Part shown: positions 16,309 to 22,576 of the stretch, piece after piece
How positions within the stretch are numbered: the first letter of the stretch is position 1
How the letters are laid out: the number at the start of each line of letters is the position of its first letter
Source of the DNA: JAILZP01 sp037444185
GTDB taxonomy: Bacteria > Bacillota > Desulfotomaculia > Desulfotomaculales > Desulfocucumaceae
Reading direction: 5' to 3'
Length of the DNA stretch: 30,745 bases
Assembly: GCA_037444185.1 (NCBI GenBank)
Contig: JBBIMW010000029.1
Location: 1 to 30,745 of the forward strand
Made by a program: the position numbers and the translations under genes
The notes under the pieces: model-generated
The model's input: the letters and a program-made list of their open reading frames with translations, nothing else
What the model was told of the DNA's origin: nothing
The model's database searches: none

Positions 16309-16548
16309 ATGAATGCTTGCTTTAGCTGTGGGCGCAGTCTGGAAGGGGTTGTCTTTGGCGGTCCCGCCGGCCACCCCGGCTGGTTCTGCATTGACTGTCT
16401 GATGAACCTGTTGGGGTTGCCGAAGGGCGGCGGCAAAGGGCCGGGGGCCGGGACAACCGGCCATGCCGGCCTGGATGGGCTGAATTGCCGCAAAAAGGGT
16501 GATTTAAAGGGCGATACCGCTGAAAAAGGTATGGGTGGTGTCCGGTGA
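16309..16548 (+). CDS. 79-residue protein with an N-terminal CxxC pair, putative zinc-binding
   Basis: ATG at 16309 has AGGGGGG 7 nt upstream (GTG at 16303 is an alternative). The protein begins MNACFSCGRSL and has a second pair in GWFCIDCLMNLLGLP, giving C-x2-C-x20-C-x2-C, which suggests a treble-clef or zinc-ribbon fold. The C-terminal 40 residues are Gly/Lys-rich and low in complexity, probably disordered. I do not recognise the family. The last 45 nt overlap the 3' end of the convergent histidine kinase gene. A 14-bp AT palindrome (16281-16294) lies just upstream of the ribosome site. Moderately likely to be real. Confidence 0.5.
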   Translation: MNACFSCGRSLEGVVFGGPAGHPGWFCIDCLMNLLGLPKGGGKGPGAGTTGHAGLDGLNCRKKGDLKGDTAEKGMGGVR

Positions 16549-17661
16549 AAGCACGGAAGCGCACTGTTTTTTTTCCACCCTGCAAGGAAATGATGCAGTG
16601 AATGAGGTTCCCCTGCCCGGTTCGCTTTCCACATTTATTCCGCCACCGTGTTCGTTTACTATCTTGTAGCATATACTCAAACCCAGGCCGGTGCGTTGGT
16701 CTTTGGTGGTAAAAAATGGAGTGCCCACCTTGAGGCTGTCTTTCCGGGTCATGCCCCTGCCGTTGTCGGAGATGGTGATGAACATTTCGTCCCCGGCGTC
16801 ACTTAGCCCGGTGCTTATTTTCAGCCGGGGATTCGCCGATTCGCTCACGGCTTCGACGGCATTTTCAACGATGTTTAAAACCACCTGCTTTACTTGTTCC
16901 CTGTCGGCCATGATTGTCTTTTCCCTATCCGAGAGACAAAAACTGCATTCAATACCATTTTTTGCAAGATAAATTTCAAGCATCAGCCTCAGCGAATAGA
17001 CCAGTTCATTCAGTGAGGTCTCCTTTAATGCCGGGGGCTTGGCTTTGGCAAAGGTCAAGAAGTCGTTCACCACCCTGTTTGCATTGTCGGCGGTGCTTTC
17101 AATTATGTGGGCGTAGTCCTTGATGGCTGAATCCCGGGATTTGACGGCGATTATATTGCTAAACCCCTTGATGGCGGTCAGGGGGTTTTTTATTTCATGC
17201 GCCACTCCGGTGGCCATTTCCCTCAATAGGGCAATTTTTTCACTTTGCTGCAATCTTTGCTGTTCCTTCTTTATTTGGGTGACATCTGAAGCCACCACTA
17301 TGACGCCTATCGTTTCTCCGTCCGGGTCGTGAATGGGAGTGCACTGGAGCACCAGCTGTCTCTTCTTTCCCTTGGGCGTGGTTATTGACGCTTCAAGTGC
17401 CCCCGGGTAATGTTTTCTGCGCGTGTTTCCCCCCGGCGCGGCATTGATTTTGAATTTCAACAGGCCGTACAGCTTCTCCGGATCCGCCCCCAAAATATAA
17501 TTCCTGTCAATTTCAACGGTGTCTTCAAAGGCCCTGTTGCACATTACCACCCTGTTGCCCTTATCGAACACGATTACAGGGTTATACAAGGAATTTAAAA
17601 TGAACCCGGCTTGTAATTGAAGGCTTTCCAGTTCCTGCGCTCTTTTCGTTTCTGTGGACAT
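16504..17661 (-). CDS. Soluble PAS-domain sensor histidine kinase, orphan
   Basis: A 385-residue kinase with no membrane span. A PAS domain covers about residues 15-128, ending VIVVASDVTQIKKEQ. The dimerisation/phosphorylation box GVAHEIKNPLTAIKGF carries His155. The ATPase domain has the N box NIVENAVEA (263-271), G1 DNGRGM (299-304), the F box PFFTTK (315-320) and G2 GTGLGLS. The layout resembles NtrB and the cytoplasmic sporulation kinases (KinA type). No response regulator is adjacent, so it is an orphan and may feed a phosphorelay. The ATG has no good ribosome site. About 25 residues after the last catalytic motif are unusual and lie in the overlap with the convergent gene. Confidence 0.9.
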   Translation of the reverse strand: MSTETKRAQELESLQLQAGFILNSLYNPVIVFDKGNRVVMCNRAFEDTVEIDRNYILGADPEKLYGLLKFKINAAPGGNTRRKHYPGALEASITTPKGKKRQLVLQCTPIHDPDGETIGVIVVASDVTQIKKEQQRLQQSEKIALLREMATGVAHEIKNPLTAIKGFSNIIAVKSRDSAIKDYAHIIESTADNANRVVNDFLTFAKAKPPALKETSLNELVYSLRLMLEIYLAKNGIECSFCLSDREKTIMADREQVKQVVLNIVENAVEAVSESANPRLKISTGLSDAGDEMFITISDNGRGMTRKDSLKVGTPFFTTKDQRTGLGLSICYKIVNEHGGGINVESEPGRGTSFTASFPCRVEKKQCASVLSPDTTHTFFSGIAL

Positions 17662-17706
17662 GTTTAACTTTACCGACCCCTCACCTTTTTTATGACCCCG
17701 ACAATA

Positions 17707-17735
17707 ATATCACAACAAAAACCATTAAGTCACAA
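17707..17735 (-). promoter_or_regulatory. Candidate promoter for the histidine kinase gene
   Basis: On the minus strand TTGTGA (17730-17735) and TGATAT (17707-17712) are 17 nt apart. The leader to the ATG is about 40 nt. Confidence 0.35.
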
Positions 17736-17819
17736 AATATTTGTCAAATTATGGAACATTATTTATGAAAAGTTAACAGCTGCATTTCATATCTTGGAAA
17801 TTGCTCTGTGATCCCCATG

Positions 17820-17857
17820 AATTACCCCAGTCCCTTGACTGGAGAGGGCAGGTAATT
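17820..17857. other. Two-part hairpin in the leader of the LUD-domain gene
   Basis: An outer 7-bp stem (AATTACC 17820-17826 with GGTAATT 17851-17857) directly continues into an inner 6-bp stem (CCAGTC 17827-17832 with GACTGG 17837-17842). There is an 8-nt bulge on the 3' side. It could be an operator or an RNA element upstream of the LUD-domain gene. Confidence 0.4.
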
Positions 17858-17926
17858 AATCCGGGGGGAGGAAAAATCGGCCCGGCCGTTGAAAACGACT
17901 TATAAAAAAGCATGGGGGGGTTCTTT

Positions 17927-18568
17927 TTGAACGATTTCAGTCCTTTTTTCGGCGAAAGGGCCGGTAAGGTGGTTGAGGCCCTGAAGAAAAATCTTTTTGA
18001 CGGCTTGTACGTTCCCACCGGAGAACAGGCGGTGGAGGAGATTTTGAAAAGAATACCCGAGGGCTCCACGGTGGGCGTGGGGGGATCCGTCACTTTGAGG
18101 CAGCTGGGTGTGGTGGAAATCTTAAAAAAAAGGGGATATGAAATATACGACCACTGGCAGGAGGGTCTTGACCCGGCCCGGGTGGACGCGGTGCGGCGCA
18201 ATCAGCTGACGGCGGATGTATTTCTCACCAGTTCCAACGCTGTAACCGCCGGGGGGCATCTGGTCAATACGGACGGATCGGGAAACAGGGTGGCCGCCAT
18301 GACATATGGGCCGAAGAAAGTGATTGTGGTGGCCGGCATCAACAAGATAGTCAGAGATCAGCGGGCGGCCCTGGACAGAATCAAAAACCAGGCGGCACCC
18401 CTCAATTTCTACCGTCTGAAACTGCCTGCGCCCTGCGCCAAAACCACCTTTTGCGCCGATTGTCAGCCCCCGGCCAGGTTCTGCAGGGTCACCGCGGTGA
18501 CCGAGGTCAGGCCGGCGGGCATTCCGGAGTTTATAGTGATAATTGTGGGGCAGGCTTTCGGGTTTTAA
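17927..18568 (+). CDS. LUD-domain protein (LutC/YkgG, DUF162 family)
   Basis: A 213-residue protein from TTG at 17927, preceded by a run of seven G's; an in-frame ATG at 17912 overlaps that run and has no ribosome site of its own. It shows VGVGGSVTLRQLGVVEILKKRG, VFLTSSNAVTAGGHLVNTDG and MTYGPKKVIVVAGINKIV, all typical of the LUD fold. A C-terminal Cys motif, C-x6-C-x2-C-x6-C (PCAKTTFCADCQPPARFC), is characteristic of the YkgG/DUF162 branch. LutC acts with LutA and LutB in L-lactate oxidation, but neither partner is nearby, so this is a stand-alone member and its substrate is unknown. Confidence 0.9.
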   Translation: MNDFSPFFGERAGKVVEALKKNLFDGLYVPTGEQAVEEILKRIPEGSTVGVGGSVTLRQLGVVEILKKRGYEIYDHWQEGLDPARVDAVRRNQLTADVFLTSSNAVTAGGHLVNTDGSGNRVAAMTYGPKKVIVVAGINKIVRDQRAALDRIKNQAAPLNFYRLKLPAPCAKTTFCADCQPPARFCRVTAVTEVRPAGIPEFIVIIVGQAFGF

Positions 18569-18596
18569 ATTCAGTAAAATGCTCCCTGTGAGTAGC

Positions 18597-18630
18597 TAGA
18601 GGCCTTCTTCGTCTTGGAAGAAGGCCTCTA
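18597..18630. terminator. Perfect 14-bp hairpin behind the LUD-domain gene
   Basis: Arms 18597-18610 and 18617-18630 are exact reverse complements with a 6-nt loop. There is no T-tract after it in either direction. It begins 29 nt past the LUD stop and marks the left edge of the repeat array. Confidence 0.6.
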
Positions 18631-18638
18631 TATCATGA

Positions 18639-19025
18639 GCCCGTGATGACCTTCGCTACGGCCAATACGCGTATCTTCGCAGCCCGTAATGACCTTCCGG
18701 CCATTACAGACCATTACGACACCCATAGTGACCTTTGCTCGACTGCCATGGATATCCGGGAAGCCTGCAATGATCTCCCGACCATTACAGACTTCTGGAA
18801 CCAGCCAGTGGTTTTTCGACACCCGTGGCAGTCTTAGCTCAACCGGTGAATATCCCTTGCTACCGCACTGCAGACCTTCGGACTGCAGCACAGCCTGCCG
18901 GAACATCCAGCGATCTTCCCGCCGACCAATACCGAGCCTCTATGACCCGGTATTGATCTTTGGCCGGCCGGCACGGAGCCTTTTCGACCCCGTACCGATC
19001 TTGGCGCGGCCATCACGAACCCGTG
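18639..19025. repeat. Degenerate tandem array of roughly 41-bp units
   Basis: The anchor GA[C/T]CTT (with variants) recurs at 18648, 18691, 18730, 18772, 18831, 18873, 18912, 18955 and 18997. The intervals are 43, 39, 42, 59, 42, 39, 43 and 42. Units typically open CCCGT.. before the anchor and continue with a GGCC-rich and then a CATTAC- or ACGGAGCC-like part. The units at 18682 and 18763 share CCATTACAGAC; those at 18912 and 18955 share GAGCCT. The interval lengths break any single reading frame, so a functional protein across the array is unlikely. It is bounded by a perfect hairpin on the left and a T-tract terminator on the right. Confidence 0.6.
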
Positions 19026-19044
19026 TTATTATTATGTTCATTTT

Positions 19045-19075
19045 CCGCCGCATTATTTACGGCGGCAATTTTTTT
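19045..19075 (+). terminator. Rho-independent terminator at the right end of the repeat array
   Basis: CCGCCG (19045-19050) pairs with CGGCGG (19060-19065) and is followed by CAA and a run of seven T's (19069-19075). The direction means something is transcribed rightward through the repeat array. Confidence 0.65.
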
Positions 19076-19190
19076 GTCACCATGATCCCCGTCATAAACA
19101 CCGGATAGCTTTTTGCGCCGGTGCAATACCGTCGATGGTATTATTATGGGCGGATGAACCTGTATTTTTGGGCTTTCGGCAAATGGGGGA

Positions 19191-19219
19191 TTGACATCGG
19201 GGGGTTATTGATGTTATTT
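19191..19219 (+). promoter_or_regulatory. Promoter of the Tat iron-sulfur/cytochrome unit
   Basis: A perfect TTGACA (19191-19196) is followed 17 nt later by TTATTT (19214-19219). Transcription would start near 19226, at the edge of the operator. A second possible -10, TATAAT at 19247-19252, lacks a good -35. Confidence 0.5.
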
Positions 19220-19226
19220 TCGTAAT

Positions 19227-19246
19227 ATATACCCTATGGGGTATAT
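19227..19246. promoter_or_regulatory. CsoR/CstR-family operator
   Basis: ATATACCC-TATG-GGGTATAT is a perfect 8-4-8 palindrome. Sites of the ACCC-N4-GGGT type with flanking A/T are typical of the CsoR family, whose members sense copper (CsoR), persulfide (CstR), nickel or formaldehyde. It covers the predicted transcription start. No csoR-like gene lies in the window, so the regulator would act from elsewhere. Confidence 0.65.
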
Positions 19247-19317
19247 TATAATAACCTGGCCACTCCTCTGAATATTTTGAAAGAGCTTCAGGGGCGGCGG
19301 AGTTGCGGAGGGACAGG

Positions 19318-20319
19318 ATGTCAAACATTACTAGAAGGCAATTTCTTAAAAGGACATTGGCCTCAGGGGTGGCGGCGGGGCTGGTTTTGGGCGGTGGGGT
19401 AAAAAAAACCTATGCCGCCCCGGCGACCGGTGTGGGCACTTTTTACGATTTGACCAAGTGCGACGGGTGCGGGGGACTGCAGGTGCCCCGGTGCGTAACC
19501 GCCTGCAGGGAAGAGAACGGCGCAAGTTTTCCCGATCCCCCGCCGCCGGACCGGATACCTTATTACTGGCCGAACAGAAAAAAAGAGGACTGGCAGGACA
19601 AAAAAAATCTGACCGGCCGCCTGACCCCGTACAACTGGACCTTTGTGCAGAAAGTGACGGTGGAACATAACGGAAGCCGGACCGGGATATTTATTCCCAG
19701 GAGGTGCATGCACTGCAGCAATCCCCCCTGCGCCAACCTCTGCCCCTTTGGGGCCCAGTACAAAAGCCCGGAGGGAGCGGTGTTGATCAATAAGGATCTC
19801 TGTCTTGGCGGGGCGAAGTGCAGGGATGTCTGTCCCTGGGGAATTCCGGCCAGGCAGGCGGGGGTGGGCCTGTACATGAAAATCGCCCCCAAGTACCTGG
19901 GGGCGGGGGTGATGTACAAATGCGACCTTTGTTACCACAGGATTAAGAAAAGAAAGGTTCCGGCCTGCGTAGAGTCGTGTCCTCAAAAAGCCATAGCCTT
20001 CGGGGATTTGAAGGTTGTGCGGGAGATGGCCGGAAAAAGGGTGCGGGAAATAGGGGGTTATCTGTACGGCGATAGGGAAAACGGCGGGACATCGACACTT
20101 TACGTTTCACCGGTGCCCTTTGAGGCAATTAACAGTGGACTGTCGGCCCAAAAGTCCGGTCAGGCCGATCCCGGCGCACCCGGCTTTCCGCTGATGCCGG
20201 TGGGGGTGGGCAATTATCTGGATTCGTCCAATGGATTTGTGGCCGGGGTGCTGCTGGCACCGTTGGCCGGGGCCGTGGCTGCCGGTTACGCCGCTTATAA
20301 GACCATGAGGGAGGGCTGA
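19318..20319 (+). CDS. Tat-exported 4Fe-4S ferredoxin-type electron-transfer subunit
   Basis: A 333-residue protein with a twin-arginine signal (ITRRQFLKRTLASGVAAGL, cleavage probably after TYA) and a C-terminal hydrophobic anchor at about 300-322. Four cysteine motifs follow the FdnH/HybA/NrfC pattern: C-x2-C-x7-C-x3-C (KCDGCGGLQVPRCVTAC), CMHCSNPPCANLCP, CLGGAKCRDVCPW and CDLC...PACVESCP. In the third, the expected second Cys is Gly, which may give a 3Fe-4S cluster. ATG at 19318 has GGAGGG upstream. It would pass electrons outside the membrane to or from the cytochrome b encoded 2 nt downstream. No molybdopterin or hydrogenase catalytic subunit is nearby. Confidence 0.9.
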   Translation: MSNITRRQFLKRTLASGVAAGLVLGGGVKKTYAAPATGVGTFYDLTKCDGCGGLQVPRCVTACREENGASFPDPPPPDRIPYYWPNRKKEDWQDKKNLTGRLTPYNWTFVQKVTVEHNGSRTGIFIPRRCMHCSNPPCANLCPFGAQYKSPEGAVLINKDLCLGGAKCRDVCPWGIPARQAGVGLYMKIAPKYLGAGVMYKCDLCYHRIKKRKVPACVESCPQKAIAFGDLKVVREMAGKRVREIGGYLYGDRENGGTSTLYVSPVPFEAINSGLSAQKSGQADPGAPGFPLMPVGVGNYLDSSNGFVAGVLLAPLAGAVAAGYAAYKTMREG

Positions 20320-20321
20320 TT

Positions 20322-21044
20322 TTGGGAGAAAAAATACTGCTCAGTGAAAACAAGGTCAAAAGGCACGGCTTTTCAGTGCTGTTCGCCCACTGGGCCATTG
20401 CTTTGTCCACCATTGTTCTGATTTTCAGCGGCTTCGGGCAGATGCCCATGTATAAACGCTACTGGATTGCCGGGCTGCCGGGACTGGGGTGGTCGGCGGA
20501 CTATACCGTGACCCTCGCCGTCCATTACGTGGCGGCCATGTTCTTCCTCCTGGCGGTGGCCTGGCATGTGGTGTTCCATTTGATCAGGAAGGATTTCGAC
20601 ATATTGCCCCGCCGGGGGGACGCCGGGGAATCCCTGTTGATTATAAAGTCCATGTTATTCGGCGGCAAGGAGCCCCCCTGCGGCAAGTATCTGGCTGAAC
20701 AGAGGCTGGCCTATGCCTTTATTGGATTCATGATTTTACTGTTGTCCCTGACCGGCCTGGTCAAGGTATTCAAAAACCTCCCGCAAGTGAGTCTGCCCGC
20801 GGAACTGCTGGTTTGGGTCAACAATATTCACACTTTTGCTTCAGTACTGCTGATTTTCGGTATTATTGCGCACCTGGCTGCTTTTCTCTTCAGGGTCAAC
20901 CGTCCCCTGCTGGCGGGAATGTTCACCGGCAAGGTATGCCTGGAATACTGCAAGGGCCGCCACCGCCTGTGGTATGAAAAACTGCTGGCCGCCGGGGTCT
21001 GTGAGGACAATGCGCCGCGGGAAACGGAAAAGACTGCGGTATGA
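20322..21044 (+). CDS. Membrane cytochrome b subunit (formate dehydrogenase gamma / FdnI-like)
   Basis: A 240-residue protein with four membrane helices. TTG start with GAGGGAGGG 6 nt upstream. Candidate heme ligands lie in LFAHWAIAL (TM1), AVHYVAAMFF and AWHVVFH (TM2) and NNIHTFASV and IAHLAAF (TM4), the FdnI/HydC-type diheme pattern. It would connect the external iron-sulfur protein with the menaquinone pool. It starts 2 nt after the ferredoxin stop, and its own stop overlaps a downstream ATG (ATGA), so the genes form a tight operon with tatC. Confidence 0.85.
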   Translation: MGEKILLSENKVKRHGFSVLFAHWAIALSTIVLIFSGFGQMPMYKRYWIAGLPGLGWSADYTVTLAVHYVAAMFFLLAVAWHVVFHLIRKDFDILPRRGDAGESLLIIKSMLFGGKEPPCGKYLAEQRLAYAFIGFMILLLSLTGLVKVFKNLPQVSLPAELLVWVNNIHTFASVLLIFGIIAHLAAFLFRVNRPLLAGMFTGKVCLEYCKGRHRLWYEKLLAAGVCEDNAPRETEKTAV

Positions 21045-21076
21045 CTGGCGCATTCGACGGGAAAGGGGGATTGGCC

Positions 21077-21823
21077 GTGCCGGACCGCATGATGTCCCTC
21101 CAGGAACATCTGAAGGAACTGAGGAGAGTGTTTATTGTGTCCGGGCTGGCCCTGCTGGCGGTGTCCACAGTTATCTTTCTCACCGTGGGCGACTGGTTGT
21201 TCCAGTTTTTCACAGCCCCGGTAAGGAGACTGGAAATACCTATTATCTCCATCAGGGTCGCCGAGGTGTTTCTGACCAAGATCAAAATAAGCCTGATGGC
21301 CGGCTTCGCCGCATCCTTTCCGGTGATGGCGGCCCAGGTCTGGAGGTTTTTCGCCCCGGCCATGACCGGGAGTGAAAAAAGAATGGCCGCCGTTATTGTG
21401 CCTTTGTCGGTTTTACTCTTTGCCGCCGGGCTGTCCTTCGCCTATTTCACCGTGTATCCTCTGGCCGTCAGATTTCTGCTGATGATGGCCGCCGGGGGGC
21501 TGACCCCGATGATCACGGTGGGTGAGTACCTTTCCTTTACAGTGGCGTTTTTCATACCTTTCGGGATAGCCTTTGAGATGCCGCTGGCGGTATATGTGCT
21601 GGGAAGGCTGGGGATTGTGAGTCCCGCAGGCCTTGCCCGGAACAGGAAGTACGCTCTTATGCTGGTGCTGGTGGCGGCCGCTGTGATCACCCCGGGCCCG
21701 GACGTGGTTTCGCAGCTTATGCTGGCGGTGCCGGTATACCTGCTTTATGAAATAAGCATATGGGTGTCCCGGCTGGCGCGCCGCAGGAGCAGGGGTGAAC
21801 CGGCGGCTTTCCTTCAGGCCTGA
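21077..21823 (+). CDS. tatC: Sec-independent protein translocase TatC
   Basis: A 248-residue, six-helix protein. The conserved N-terminal SLQEHLKELRR, which contacts the twin-arginine signal, and the region FIPFGIAFEMPLAVYVLGRLGIV are typical of TatC. GTG at 21077 has AAAGGGGGA 6-7 nt upstream and gives the usual spacing to the HLKELR motif. An upstream ATG at 21041 overlaps the cytochrome stop codon (ATGA), adds 12 residues and would imply translational coupling. TatC recognises the Tat signal of substrates such as the ferredoxin encoded two genes upstream. Confidence 0.95.
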   Translation: MPDRMMSLQEHLKELRRVFIVSGLALLAVSTVIFLTVGDWLFQFFTAPVRRLEIPIISIRVAEVFLTKIKISLMAGFAASFPVMAAQVWRFFAPAMTGSEKRMAAVIVPLSVLLFAAGLSFAYFTVYPLAVRFLLMMAAGGLTPMITVGEYLSFTVAFFIPFGIAFEMPLAVYVLGRLGIVSPAGLARNRKYALMLVLVAAAVITPGPDVVSQLMLAVPVYLLYEISIWVSRLARRRSRGEPAAFLQA

Positions 21824-21883
21824 ATAAGTTGGTCAACGCATGTCGCATCATCAATCTGCCCCATATTAAAGGAGGAGTCTGTT

Positions 21884-22054
21884 ATGTTCGGTATCGGACC
21901 CTGGGAACTCATTTTGATATTGGTTATTGCGCTGGTTATTTTCGGTCCCGGAAAACTTCCCGAGGTGGGTAAAGCCATGGGCAAAGGACTGAAGGAATTC
22001 CGGAAAGCATCAGAGAGCAGCAAGGAGGAGGCGGGGGGGGACACGGCGAAATAA
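21884..22054 (+). CDS. tatA: Sec-independent protein translocase TatA
   Basis: A 56-residue protein with AAAGGAGGAG 5-6 nt before the ATG. It has the TatA layout: a short N-terminal membrane helix (PWELILILVIALVIFGPGKL) with the conserved FGPGKLPEVGKA hinge, then an amphipathic helix (GKGLKEFRKA) and a short charged tail. It forms the translocation assembly with TatC, whose gene lies 60 nt upstream. The stop codon lies inside the stem of the terminator that ends the operon. With a single TatA and no TatB, the system is of the minimal Gram-positive TatAC kind. Confidence 0.93.
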   Translation: MFGIGPWELILILVIALVIFGPGKLPEVGKAMGKGLKEFRKASESSKEEAGGDTAK

Positions 22055-22081
22055 GCCGCCTGTCAGGCGGCTTATTTCGCC
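22045..22081. terminator. Strong 16-bp terminator hairpin at the end of the Tat operon
   Basis: Arms 22045-22060 and 22066-22081 are exact reverse complements with a 5-nt loop. The AAATAA / TTATTT parts supply the A and U tracts, so it can act in both directions. The left arm contains the tatA stop codon. Confidence 0.8.
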
Positions 22082-22109
22082 GCTAAGGAAAGTATATGCT
22101 GCGTTAAAG

Positions 22110-22460
22110 TGTTAAAATGCCGCGTGGCCGACGGCCGCCCACCGCCCTCGAATGCCGCGTCCATGCGGCTCTCGGGCTTTTGGCCGCATCCCGCGCCCAA
22201 ATCGCCGTCCGTGGCGGCCAAAAGCAATAGACTGTAGCAGCCTCCGGTATGTCGCCCTTTGACGCTTTCTCCCCTTCGATGCCATACCCCCCAATGCCCC
22301 GTTCTCCCTATCCAGGCATGGGGGTTCGCAAGGGGGCGCGCCCCCTTGCGATTGCGGGGTGCTCAGGACGCGCAGCGTCCGTCGAAGGGGCGGCAGCCCC
22401 TGGCGAACAAGAAAAGCGATACTTTTTTCAGCTATTAGGCGATAAAATCGCTTTTCTTCT
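22110..22460. repeat. GC-rich noncoding region dense in inverted repeats
   Basis: No convincing gene is seen between 22082 and 22576. The region holds an 11-bp inverted repeat CTTTTGGCCGC/GCGGCCAAAAG (22177-22187 with 22214-22224). It also holds a perfect 26-bp palindrome at 22326-22351, then small GC hairpins (GACGC-gca-GCGTC and GGGGC-ggca-GCCCC). A 12-bp inverted repeat AAGAAAAGCGAT/ATCGCTTTTCTT lies at 22409-22420 and 22447-22458. The arrangement suggests a structured element or relics of a small mobile repeat. Confidence 0.55.
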
Positions 22461-22576
22461 TTCTGGAAGGTATTTTTTAGAAAATAGCGAATTATATCGA
22501 AAATAATTATAGTTTCTTGGGGATTCTGCCGAATGATATATAAGATAATATGCAATAGCAGGAGAAGGTAACGGTA

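Noticed and set aside
17800..17860. Twelve-codon frame (MNYPSPLTGEGR) as a leader peptide upstream of the LUD gene
   Set aside because: No ribosome site and no regulatory codon run; the sequence is better explained by the inverted repeat.
18628..18906. 92-residue minus-strand frame and other short frames across the repeat array
   Set aside because: They reflect the tandem repeats; unit lengths of 43 and 59 bp break the frame, and no good ribosome site is seen.
18639..19025. CRISPR array
   Set aside because: Units are diverged along their whole length with no constant repeat alternating with unique spacers, and no cas genes are present.
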